Part shown: positions 17,047 through 24,607 of the stretch, one piece after another
How positions within the stretch are numbered: the stretch's first letter is position 1
Layout: each line of letters opens with the position of its first letter
Translations under genes and position numbers: made by a program
The notes under the pieces: generated by a model
What the model was told of the DNA's origin: nothing
What the model saw: the letters and a program-made list of their open reading frames with translations, nothing else
The model's database searches: none
Source: CAVURS01 sp963795385
GTDB lineage: Bacteria > Actinomycetota > Actinomycetes > Actinomycetales > CAVURS01
Direction of reading: 5' to 3'
DNA length: 64,000 nt
Assembly: GCA_963795385.1 (NCBI GenBank)
Contig: CAWCHK010000002.1
Location: 62,001 to 126,000 of the forward strand

Positions 17047-18641
17047 GACTCAGCCAGGTTCGCGGGTGGAGCTGCCGGCAGCGGTCGGGCCGGCAGCTCC
17101 ACCACGAACGTCGCACCGCCGCCGGGCGTCTCGGTGACGCCGACCCGGCCGTCGTGGGCCGCGACGATGGCCGCCACGATGGCCAGGCCCAGCCCGGTGC
17201 CGCCGCCTCGCCCGCGTTGACGGGACGGGTCGGCCCGGAAGAACCGCTCGAAGACCCGCCCGACCTGCTCGGGGTCGATCCCGTGCCCGTGGTCGCGGAC
17301 CTCCACGACGACCCCGGCCACGGCCGCCGGGTCCTCGCCCGTCGAGGCGGCCGGCCCGGTGGGACCGGCCGTCGCCGGCAGCCCGGGGCCGGACAGGGTC
17401 CCGACGGCGATCTCGATCGCCGTACCGGGTGGGGTGTGGCTCACCGCGTTGCCGACCAGGTTGGTGATGACCTGGCGCAGCCGCCGCTCGTCGCCCGAGA
17501 TCTCGGCCGCGACCAGCGGGCCGTCCCGGCCGAGCAGGGTGATCTCACGGTCCGGCGCCAGCGCCCGGGCGTCCTGGACGGCGTCGGCGGCCAGGACGGT
17601 CAGGTCGACCGCCTCGGCGCGGGCCGGGCGCTCCTCGTCCAACCGGGCCAGCAGCAGCAGGTCCTCGACCAGCAGCCCCATCCGGGCCGCCTCGTCCTCG
17701 ATCCGGCGCATCGCCGAGGCGACGTCCTCCGGCTCGCTGACCGCGCCCTGGCGGTAGAGCTCGGCGTAACCGCGGACGGCGGCCAGCGGGGTGCGCAGCT
17801 CGTGGCTGGCGTCGGCGACGAACTGGCGCATCCGGGCCTCGGAGGCGGCTCGGACCCCGAAGGCGTGCTCGATCTGGGCCAGCATCCCGTTCAGGCTGCG
17901 GGAGAGGCTGCCGACCTCGGTCGTCACCGGCTGCTCGGGGACCCGCCGGGTCAGGTCCCCGGCCGCGATGGCACCGGCGACCGTCTCGACCTCGCGCAGC
18001 GGGCGCAGCGAGCGGCGTACGACGACGAAGCCGAGCCCGACGATCGAGCCGAGGACGACGACGCCGACGCCGATCTCGATCAGCCACAGCGTGTGCACCG
18101 GCCCCTCGACGCCGGTGAGCGGGATGGCGATGGCCAGGCTGCCGTTGGTGTCCGGGCCGCCGGGGTTGGTGATCGTGACCGGCAGGACAGCCATCCGCCA
18201 GTGGGTCGTGCCCTTGACCGACGCGACGGTGAACGGCGTCCGCCCGTGGGACTGGGCCTGGGCGAAGGTGAGGGTGGGGAATCGCGGCGGGTCGTCGCCG
18301 AGCGGCCGCCCGACGGGGAACGAGGGGCCGCCGTCCGGGAAGGCCTGGGCCGCGAACGACGTCGGGAAGCGTGACTGCGGCGAGTCCGTCGACAGCCCGG
18401 TGCGCATGATGTTGGTGACGGTGCGGCTCAGCTGGGTGTCGACCTGGCGGAGCAGCAGGTTGCGCACGACCTCGACCGAGGCGATGCCGCTGATCGCGAG
18501 GGCGGCCAGGACGAGCCCGGCCAGGATGGCCACCAGCCGGACCCGCAGCGGCGAGCGGCCGGCCCGGTCCGCCGCGCCGCGAGCGGCGCTCGCGAACCGG
18601 GCCCTGGTCCAGCCGGCCACCCGGGAGACCGCGTTGGGCAC
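17031..18641 (-). CDS. Membrane sensor histidine kinase
   Basis: A 536-residue two-component sensor. It has a first membrane segment (about 36-58), an external sensor region of about 120 residues, a second membrane segment (about 180-205) and HAMP (RRSLRPLREVETVAGAIAAGDLT, split by the domain). A HisKA box follows with the phospho-acceptor His in DASHELRTPLAAVRGYAEL, then HATPase_c with N-box NLVGNAVSHTPPG, DHGHGIDPEQ and GGTGLGLAIV. It autophosphorylates and passes phosphate to the response regulator encoded just upstream. The sensed signal is unknown. The GTG start at 18641 is provisional. Confidence 0.92.
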   Translation of the reverse strand: MPNAVSRVAGWTRARFASAARGAADRAGRSPLRVRLVAILAGLVLAALAISGIASVEVVRNLLLRQVDTQLSRTVTNIMRTGLSTDSPQSRFPTSFAAQAFPDGGPSFPVGRPLGDDPPRFPTLTFAQAQSHGRTPFTVASVKGTTHWRMAVLPVTITNPGGPDTNGSLAIAIPLTGVEGPVHTLWLIEIGVGVVVLGSIVGLGFVVVRRSLRPLREVETVAGAIAAGDLTRRVPEQPVTTEVGSLSRSLNGMLAQIEHAFGVRAASEARMRQFVADASHELRTPLAAVRGYAELYRQGAVSEPEDVASAMRRIEDEAARMGLLVEDLLLLARLDEERPARAEAVDLTVLAADAVQDARALAPDREITLLGRDGPLVAAEISGDERRLRQVITNLVGNAVSHTPPGTAIEIAVGTLSGPGLPATAGPTGPAASTGEDPAAVAGVVVEVRDHGHGIDPEQVGRVFERFFRADPSRQRGRGGGTGLGLAIVAAIVAAHDGRVGVTETPGGGATFVVELPARPLPAAPPANLAESQPTL

Positions 18642-18700
18642 CCGCGCGGGTGTCTGGTCCGGGGCTCCGTGCTCGAGCAGCTCGGTCTGGTCCGGCGCGC

Positions 18701-19414
18701 TCAGGGGAGCTCCGGTGGCAGCCGCAGGACATATCCCACGCCCCGCTTGGTGTGGATCAGGGCCGGCTCCTCGGCGTCGACCTTGCGGCGCAGGTAGGAG
18801 ATGTAGGACTCCACGATGCCGCTCTCGCCGCGGAAGTCGTAGTCCCAGACGTGGTCCAGGATCTGGCTCTTGGAGAGCACCCGGTTGGGGTTCAGCATCA
18901 GGTAGCGCAGCAGCTTGAACTCGGTGGGGCTGAGCTCGATGCCGCGCCGCCCGCGGCGCACCTCGTGCGAGTCCTCGTCCAGGCTGAGGTCGGCGAAGAC
19001 CAGCCGGCCGGCGTCGTCGGGTGAGCCGCCGCCGGTGCGGCGCAGCACGGCCCGGATCCGGGCGACGACCTCCTCCAGGCTGAACGGCTTGGTGACGTAG
19101 TCGTCGCCGCCGACGGTGAGGCCGGTGACCTTGTCCTCGGTGCCGTCGCGGGCGGTCAGGAAGACGACGGGGACCTGGCGGCCCTGGTCGCGCAGGCGGC
19201 GGGTCACGCTGAAGCCGTCCATGTCGGGCAACATCACGTCCAGCACGAGCAGGTCGGGCCGCTCGGACTCGGCGAGCCTCAGCGCCGTGGCGCCGTCGCC
19301 GGCCGTGTGCACCTCGAAGCCGGCGAAGCGCAGGCTGGTCGAGAGCAGCTCACGGATGTTGGGCTCGTCCTCGACGACGAGCAGTCGGGCCTCGGGCACC
19401 CCAGCGCGCGCCAT
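18701..19414 (-). CDS. OmpR/PhoB-family response regulator
   Basis: A 237-residue regulator. The receiver domain has the acidic pair EDE near residue 16, the phospho-acceptor Asp in LLVLDVMLPDMDG, and Lys in YVTKPF. A winged-helix DNA-binding domain follows (ELSPTEFKLLRYLMLNP to HTKRGVGYVLR). It is partnered with the histidine kinase just downstream on the same strand, 59 bp after its stop. The pair resembles the TrcRS/TcrXY-type systems of actinobacteria. The target genes are unknown; the large secreted peptidase and the small gene upstream are the nearest candidates. Confidence 0.93.
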   Translation of the reverse strand: MARAGVPEARLLVVEDEPNIRELLSTSLRFAGFEVHTAGDGATALRLAESERPDLLVLDVMLPDMDGFSVTRRLRDQGRQVPVVFLTARDGTEDKVTGLTVGGDDYVTKPFSLEEVVARIRAVLRRTGGGSPDDAGRLVFADLSLDEDSHEVRRGRRGIELSPTEFKLLRYLMLNPNRVLSKSQILDHVWDYDFRGESGIVESYISYLRRKVDAEEPALIHTKRGVGYVLRLPPELP

Positions 19415-19438
19415 GCAACCACCTCCGGCCCGTCATGC

Positions 19439-19852
19439 TCACCCCCTTGGCTGGGTGTTGCCTGTGAGCTGACTGCGACGTCGCAGGAGACTTCGTGCGG
19501 CCGCGGCCGCGTGCCGCACCCCCTCGTCGGTGACGACCAGGTCGGCGCCCCGGTCGTAGAGGTCGATGACGTACGTCGGTGGAGCCGTCCGGTGGACGCT
19601 GACCAGCAGCGCGGCGTGGGGGAACGTGCTGCGCAGGAGCGAGACGTCCTCCTGGTCGGCGCTGCTGGCCCAGACCAGGTCGGGCCGGCCCGGGTGGACC
19701 ATCGCCTCGGGCATCGGGACCTCCCGCACCCGCACCGGGAGGTCGAGCTGCTGGGTCAGGGTCGGCTCGGCGAAGAAGCTGCGGGTGACGTGCAGCACCT
19801 CCCACGGCGCGGCCGCCCGCACCCGGGCCCGGTCCTGGAGCTCCAAGGTCAT
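19439..19852 (-). CDS. Hypothetical protein, possibly degenerate receiver-like domain
   Basis: A 137-residue protein of alternating beta-alpha pattern: WEVLHVTRSFFAEP, DLVWASSADQEDVSLL, ALLVSVHRTAPPTYVIDLYDRGADLVVTD split across strands, then a helix. The fold order and its place before a response regulator suggest a receiver-like or flavodoxin-like domain, but the expected phospho-Asp and Lys are not clear. I do not recognise the family. ATG 19852 is chosen because GAGGAG lies eight bases upstream; an in-frame start at 19867 would include that site. It stops 24 bp before the response regulator gene and is probably co-transcribed with it. Confidence 0.6.
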   Translation of the reverse strand: MTLELQDRARVRAAAPWEVLHVTRSFFAEPTLTQQLDLPVRVREVPMPEAMVHPGRPDLVWASSADQEDVSLLRSTFPHAALLVSVHRTAPPTYVIDLYDRGADLVVTDEGVRHAAAAARSLLRRRSQLTGNTQPRG

Positions 19853-19909
19853 CGACTCGCTCCTCACATCTGCCCGGTGGCGGGGTCCTGCTGGTCCTGC
19901 TCGTCTCGC

Positions 19910-20044
19910 GTTGCTGTCGCCGGTCCGACGTTGCTGTTGCCGGTCCGACGTTGCTGTTGCCGGTCCGACGTTGCTGTTGCCGGTCCGACTGCTTCCTCGT
20001 TGCCGTTGCCGGTCCGGCGTTGCTGTTGCCGTTGCCGGTCTGAC
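19910..20044 (+). repeat. 20-bp tandem repeat array
   Basis: Four head-to-tail copies of GTTGCTGTTGCCGGTCCGAC run from 19910 to 19989 (one base varies in the first). After a nine-base break come two variants at 19999-20018 and 20019-20044, the last with a six-base internal duplication. The array sits in the 360-bp gap 19853-20212 upstream of the gene starting at 19852. Apart from it I see no gene in the gap. The repeats touch with no spacers, so this is not a CRISPR. A role as a binding-site array or a simple slippage repeat is open. Confidence 0.85.
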
Positions 20045-20212
20045 GAACGGGGTGGCTGGTTGGTGCCCTCACTCCACCGGCCCGGACTGGGCCCGGCGTA
20101 CAGACCCCCTGTGAACTGCATGTGAGTGCTCCCATCCGGCCGCCATGCTCCACATCGGCCGGCGATCGCCCCCGTTTCAGCCTCGGATCACCGGCCGAGA
20201 TGGAGTACCGGG

Positions 20213-21337
20213 TCAGCTGGAGCGGGTGCGGTCCAGGACGACCGTCCCGGCCAGGACGACGGCGAGGGCGGCGATCTCGGTCGCGCCGTCGACCCAGGGC
20301 CCGAGCCCGGCACAGGCCAGGGCGGGTACGGCGGCGAGGGGCCGCAGCCACGGCCGGCGCAGGCCGAGCAGCTGCCGGAACAGGCCGAGCCCGAGCAGAT
20401 AGACCGCCACCCCGCAGGCCAGGGTCCACGCGGCCCAGGCACCCAGCGCGCCGTGCGGGTGCGCGACGGCGGTCTCCAGCCCGGCAGCGGCCAGGACGAT
20501 GCCGGCCACCAGCACGAGAACCCCGAGGCTGTAGGCGAACAGCGCCCTCCGGGCCCGGCCCTCGGTCGCCAGGCCGGCCAGCGCCCGGGCGCCCTCCTCG
20601 TCGTCGCGGTCGAAGTAGAGCCACCACAGCGCGGCCGCCAGGGCCAGGGCGAGCAGGGCGCTCACGACGACGGCCGGCTCGTGCAGGCGGCCTTCGGCGC
20701 CCACGCCGATGCCGACCACCGACTCGCCCAGCGCGATGATCAGGATCAGCCCGTGCCGCTCGGCGAAGTGGGCCGGCCGCAGCTCGAACCCGCTCTCGGC
20801 CCGGCGCAGCATCGCGGTCACCAGCACCGCGGCTCCCGCCGACCAGAGGATCCAGTCGGCCACCCCGGTGAACCAGCCGGCGACCAGCACGAGCAGGGCG
20901 CACCCGAGGTTGAACGGCAGGATCGCCCAGATGGCCCGCCGCGAGCCGCCGAACTGGGCCAGGGTGAAGACGCCGGCGTGGATCAGGACCAGGGCGAGGT
21001 ACGCCGCGCCGAAGATCACCCCGTCGTGGCCGAACGACTCGGGCACGGCGAGGGCGATGACCAGGAAGGCCGCCATCCCGAGCAGGACGAAGAGGCGCCG
21101 GCCGGTCGTAGCCGTGGACACGTTGTTGGTGAGCCAGGCGAACCCGTCGTACATCCACCACAGGATCAGCAGGGTCAGCCCCGCCCGGGCCAGGTCCCCC
21201 GGCCCGTGCCCGTGCCGGACCACGCCCGTCAGCTGCGTGACCGCGAAGACGAAGACGAGGTCGAAGAACAGCTCGAGGGTCGTGACGCCGCCGGACTCGG
21301 TGAGTGCCGGCGCCGTGGCGCGCCCTCGCGAGGTCAC
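20213..21337 (-). CDS. Low temperature requirement protein A (LtrA) family membrane protein
   Basis: A 374-residue polytopic membrane protein with about ten membrane segments. LtrA signatures are TTLELFFDLVFVFAVTQLT near the N-terminus, the WWMYDGFAWLTNN segment, and AERHGLILIIALGESVVGIG in the middle. The family was named from a Listeria mutant unable to grow in the cold; its biochemical activity is unknown. GTG start at 21337. It lies downstream of XPB on the same strand, 31 bp away, so it may be read from the same transcript. Confidence 0.88.
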   Translation of the reverse strand: MTSRGRATAPALTESGGVTTLELFFDLVFVFAVTQLTGVVRHGHGPGDLARAGLTLLILWWMYDGFAWLTNNVSTATTGRRLFVLLGMAAFLVIALAVPESFGHDGVIFGAAYLALVLIHAGVFTLAQFGGSRRAIWAILPFNLGCALLVLVAGWFTGVADWILWSAGAAVLVTAMLRRAESGFELRPAHFAERHGLILIIALGESVVGIGVGAEGRLHEPAVVVSALLALALAAALWWLYFDRDDEEGARALAGLATEGRARRALFAYSLGVLVLVAGIVLAAAGLETAVAHPHGALGAWAAWTLACGVAVYLLGLGLFRQLLGLRRPWLRPLAAVPALACAGLGPWVDGATEIAALAVVLAGTVVLDRTRSS

Positions 21338-21368
21338 GGCTCAGCCTCGCACAAGGCCCGGCCGCGGC

Positions 21369-23054
21369 TCAGGCGTCGCGGCTGTCGCTGCTCTCGCCGG
21401 CGCGCAGGTCGTCGGCGTCAATGATCCGGTAGGCGTAGCCCTGCTCGGCCAGGAACCGCTGGCGGTGGGCTGCGAAGTCGGCGTCGACGGTGTCACGGGA
21501 GACCACGGTGTAGAAGCGCGCCGTACGCCCGTCGCCCTTGGGCCGCAGCACCCGGCCCAGGCGCTGGGCCTCCTCCTGCCGGGAGCCGAACGTGCCGGAC
21601 ACCTGGATCGCGACGGTCGCCTCGGGCAGGTCGATGGAGAAGTTGGCCACCTTGCTGACGACGAGCAACGGGACCTCGCCCTCGCGGAACGCGTCGAACA
21701 ACCGTTGCCGGGCAGCAACGGTCGTCTCGCCCTTGATCACGGGTGCGTTCAGCCGCTCGCCGAGGTCGTCGAGCTGGTCGAGGTACTGGCCGATCACGAG
21801 GGTCGGCTCGTTCGGGTGCCTGGCCACGATCGCTTCCACCACAGGGGTTTTCACGTCACTGGTCGATGCCATCCGGTAGCGCTCGTCCGGCTCGGCCGTC
21901 GCGTAGATCAGCCGCTCCCGCTCGGGCAGCGTCACCCGGACCTCGATGCAGTCGGCCGGCGCGATGTAGCCCTGGGCCTCGATGTCCTTCCACGGCGCGT
22001 CGTACCGCTTGGGTCCGATCAGGCTGAACACGTCACCCTCGCGGCCGTCCTCACGGACCAGCGTCGCGGTGAGGCCGAGCCGCCGGCGGGCCTGCAGGTC
22101 GGCGGTCATCCGGAAGATCGGCGCGGGGAGCAGGTGCACCTCGTCGTAGACGATCAGGCCCCAGTCGCGCGCGTCCAGCAGCTCCAGGTGCGGGTAGACG
22201 CCCTTGCGGCGCAGCGTCAGGACCTGGTACGTCGCGATGGTGACCGGCCGGATCTCCTTGCGCGCCCCCGAGTACTCGCCGATCTCCTCCTCGGTCAGGG
22301 TCGTACGACGGAGCAGCTCGTCCTTCCATTGCCGGGCGGCAACGGTGTTGGTCACGAGGATGAGCGTCGTCGCTGCGGCCTTGGCCATGGCCCCCGCCCC
22401 GACGAGGGTCTTGCCGGCGCCGCAGGGCAGCACGACGACCCCGGAGCCGCCGTGCCAGAAGTTGTCGACCGCCTCGCGCTGGTAGGGCCGCAGGCTCCAC
22501 TCGGCCTTGCCCTCGCCGTCGTGCCCGGCCAGCGCGATCGGGTGCGCCTCGCCGTCGACGTAGCCGGCCAGGTCCTCGGCCGGCCAGCCGAGCTTGAGCA
22601 GCACCTGCTTGAGGTGGCCGCGCTCGCTCGGGTGCACGGCAACGGTCTCGCGGTCGATCCGGGAGCCGACGAGGGGTGACACCTTCTTGGACCGCAGGAC
22701 CTCCTCCAGCACCGGCACGTCGACCGCGCGCAGGACCAGGCCGTGGACGGGGTCCTTCTCCAGCCGCAGCCGGCCGAACCGGTCCATCGTCTCGGCGACG
22801 TCGACGAGCAGGGCGTGCGGCACCGGGTATCGGCTCCAGCGCAGCAGGACGTCGACGACCTGCTCGGCGTCGTGGCCGGCGGCGCGGGCGTTCCAGAGCC
22901 CCAAGGGGGTCAGGCGGTAGGTGTGCACGTGCTCCGGCGCCCGCTCGAGCTCGGCGAACGGTGCGATGCCACGCCGGCACTCCTCGGAGTCGGCGTGGTC
23001 GACCTCGAGCAACAGCGTCTTGTCGCTCTGGACGATCAGGGGGCCGTCGTTCAC
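21369..23054 (-). CDS. XPB/Rad25-type DNA repair helicase
   Basis: A 561-residue superfamily 2 helicase. An N-terminal region (1-190) contains the damage-recognition-like part. RecA-like domain 1 has Walker A in VVLPCGAGKTLVGAG, then ATYQVLT and the DEVH box IVYDEVHLLPAP; LTATLVREDGRE follows. RecA-like domain 2 ends with QRLGRVLRPKGDGRTARFYTVVS split over motif VI. Bacterial XPB unwinds DNA 3' to 5'. In mycobacteria (ercc3) it also lies next to a helicase-associated protein gene, as here. GTG start at 23054 after GAGGAG. The start overlaps the DUF4190-type gene stop by four bases, so translation is coupled. Confidence 0.94.
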   Translation of the reverse strand: MNDGPLIVQSDKTLLLEVDHADSEECRRGIAPFAELERAPEHVHTYRLTPLGLWNARAAGHDAEQVVDVLLRWSRYPVPHALLVDVAETMDRFGRLRLEKDPVHGLVLRAVDVPVLEEVLRSKKVSPLVGSRIDRETVAVHPSERGHLKQVLLKLGWPAEDLAGYVDGEAHPIALAGHDGEGKAEWSLRPYQREAVDNFWHGGSGVVVLPCGAGKTLVGAGAMAKAAATTLILVTNTVAARQWKDELLRRTTLTEEEIGEYSGARKEIRPVTIATYQVLTLRRKGVYPHLELLDARDWGLIVYDEVHLLPAPIFRMTADLQARRRLGLTATLVREDGREGDVFSLIGPKRYDAPWKDIEAQGYIAPADCIEVRVTLPERERLIYATAEPDERYRMASTSDVKTPVVEAIVARHPNEPTLVIGQYLDQLDDLGERLNAPVIKGETTVAARQRLFDAFREGEVPLLVVSKVANFSIDLPEATVAIQVSGTFGSRQEEAQRLGRVLRPKGDGRTARFYTVVSRDTVDADFAAHRQRFLAEQGYAYRIIDADDLRAGESSDSRDA

Positions 23055-23632
23055 GTGCTCCTCAGCACCGCGGCGGCCGCCGTTGTTCCGGACGCCGGCC
23101 CGAGGGTGCCGATCGTCGGGCCGAAGTCCGAGCTGTCCGAGCCGCTCACCGCGAGGGCGGCGACGACGACGAACGCCACGACGGCGACGGCGGCCAGGAC
23201 GCCCAGAACGATCCAGCCGATCCTGGTCAGCCGGTGGGTCTCGGCCAGGTCGGTGCGGACCTTGGTCAGCGCGATGATGCCCAGCACGAGCGACGGGACC
23301 CCGACGAAGCAGCAGAGCACCCCGAGGCCGGAGAGCACCACGAGGGCGATGGTCGACCCCGGCGTCGGGGCGGGCTGGGGGTAGCCGCCGTAGGGAGGGG
23401 GAACGTAGCCCGGCTGGGGCGGCAGCCCGACGTACTGCGGCGGGGGGCCCGGCTGGCCGTACGGCGGGAGCGGGGGCGGCGCGCCGTAGGGAGCCGGCGG
23501 CGGCCCTCCGTAAGGGGACGGCGGCTGGGTGCCGTACGTGGGGGGAGGCTGCGCGCCGTACGGCGGCGGAGGGACGGGCTGGGTGGGCTCGCTCCCGGAG
23601 GGCGGCTGACCGTACGGCTCGTCCTGGCTCAC
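23051..23632 (-). CDS. DUF4190-type membrane protein with Pro/Tyr/Gly-rich head
   Basis: A 193-residue protein. Residues 1-92 are a low-complexity tail of PPYG/PPPxYG repeats. Two membrane helices follow (about 94-120 and 137-163) joined by a KVRTDLAETHRLTRIGW loop, then a short external tail. This is the actinobacterial DUF4190-with-proline-tail layout; such proteins are often close to cell-division or envelope genes but have no set function. GTG start at 23632. The gene is upstream of and coupled to XPB, and divergent from HMG-CoA lyase with only 18 bp between starts. Confidence 0.82.
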   Translation of the reverse strand: MSQDEPYGQPPSGSEPTQPVPPPPYGAQPPPTYGTQPPSPYGGPPPAPYGAPPPLPPYGQPGPPPQYVGLPPQPGYVPPPYGGYPQPAPTPGSTIALVVLSGLGVLCCFVGVPSLVLGIIALTKVRTDLAETHRLTRIGWIVLGVLAAVAVVAFVVVAALAVSGSDSSDFGPTIGTLGPASGTTAAAAVLRST

Positions 23633-23650
23633 GAGGGCGATGATAGGTGG

Positions 23651-24607
23651 ATGCGCGCACCGCAGAGGGAGCAATGGGCCGGGATGCCCGAAGCGGTGAC
23701 GATCTACGAGGTCGGCCCGCGGGACGGGCTGCAGAACGAGCCGGCCGTCGTGCCGGCCGAGGTGAAGGCCGAGCTGATCCGCCGGCTGCTGGCCGCGGGC
23801 CTGACGACGGTGGAGACCACGAGCTTCGTCCGGCCGGACCGGGTGCCCCAGCTGGCCGACGCCGAGGAGGTGCTCGACCGGCTGGGGCCGCCCCCCGCCG
23901 GTGTCCGGCTGCCGGTGCTCGTGCCGAACGCGCGCGGCCTGGACCGGGCCCTGGAGCGCGGCGTGACGTCGATCGCGGTGTTCGCCAGCGCGACCGAGAG
24001 CTTCGCCCAGGCCAACCTCGGCCGCTCGGTGGCCGAGTCGATGGAGATGTTCGCGCCGGTCGTGGAGCGGGCCCGGTCGGCGGGCGTCTGGGTGCGAGCG
24101 TACGTCTCGATGTGCTTCGGCGACCCCTGGGAGGGGGACGTGCCGATCGGTCAGGTGGTCGACGTCGCGCGCCAGCTGGTCGACCTCGGCGCGGACCAGC
24201 TCAGCCTCGGCGACACCATCGGCGTCGGCACGCCGGGCCATGTGGTGGCGCTGCTGGATGCGTTGCAGAACAAGGGAATAGGTGTCGAGCGGACCGCCGT
24301 GCACTTCCACGACACCTACGGCCAGGCCCTGGCCAACACGCTGGTCGCCCTGCGGTCCGGGGTGACGACCGTCGACGCCGCCGCCGGAGGCCTGGGCGGC
24401 TGCCCGTTCGCGCGGAGCGCCACCGGCAACCTGGCCACCGAGGACCTGGTCTGGGCCCTGGACGGCCTGGGCATCCGGACGGGCGTGGATCTCGAGGCGC
24501 TGGTGGCGACGAGCGTCTGGCTGGCCGAGCGGCTCGGCCGGCCCAGCCCCTCGCGGGTGGTCAAGGCCCTCGCCGGGAGCCGGTCCGACCGGCCGGACGA
24601 CAGCTAG
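23651..24607 (+). CDS. Hydroxymethylglutaryl-CoA lyase
   Basis: A 318-residue HMGL-like enzyme that cleaves HMG-CoA to acetoacetate and acetyl-CoA, the last step of leucine breakdown. Seen motifs are YEVGPRDGLQNE at the start (metal Asp and Arg), HFHDTYGQALAN (metal His pair) and GLGGCPFARSATGNLATED (catalytic Cys in the flexible loop). No other leucine-degradation gene is adjacent. ATG 23651 follows AGGTGG; ATG 23684 is another possible start, closer to the conserved region. Its 3' end overlaps by four bases with the convergent helicase-associated gene. Confidence 0.92.
   Translation: MRAPQREQWAGMPEAVTIYEVGPRDGLQNEPAVVPAEVKAELIRRLLAAGLTTVETTSFVRPDRVPQLADAEEVLDRLGPPPAGVRLPVLVPNARGLDRALERGVTSIAVFASATESFAQANLGRSVAESMEMFAPVVERARSAGVWVRAYVSMCFGDPWEGDVPIGQVVDVARQLVDLGADQLSLGDTIGVGTPGHVVALLDALQNKGIGVERTAVHFHDTYGQALANTLVALRSGVTTVDAAAGGLGGCPFARSATGNLATEDLVWALDGLGIRTGVDLEALVATSVWLAERLGRPSPSRVVKALAGSRSDRPDDS

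Noticed and set aside
19910..20044. Considered a CRISPR array because of regular repeats
   Set aside because: Units are contiguous with no variable spacers, and no cas genes are present.
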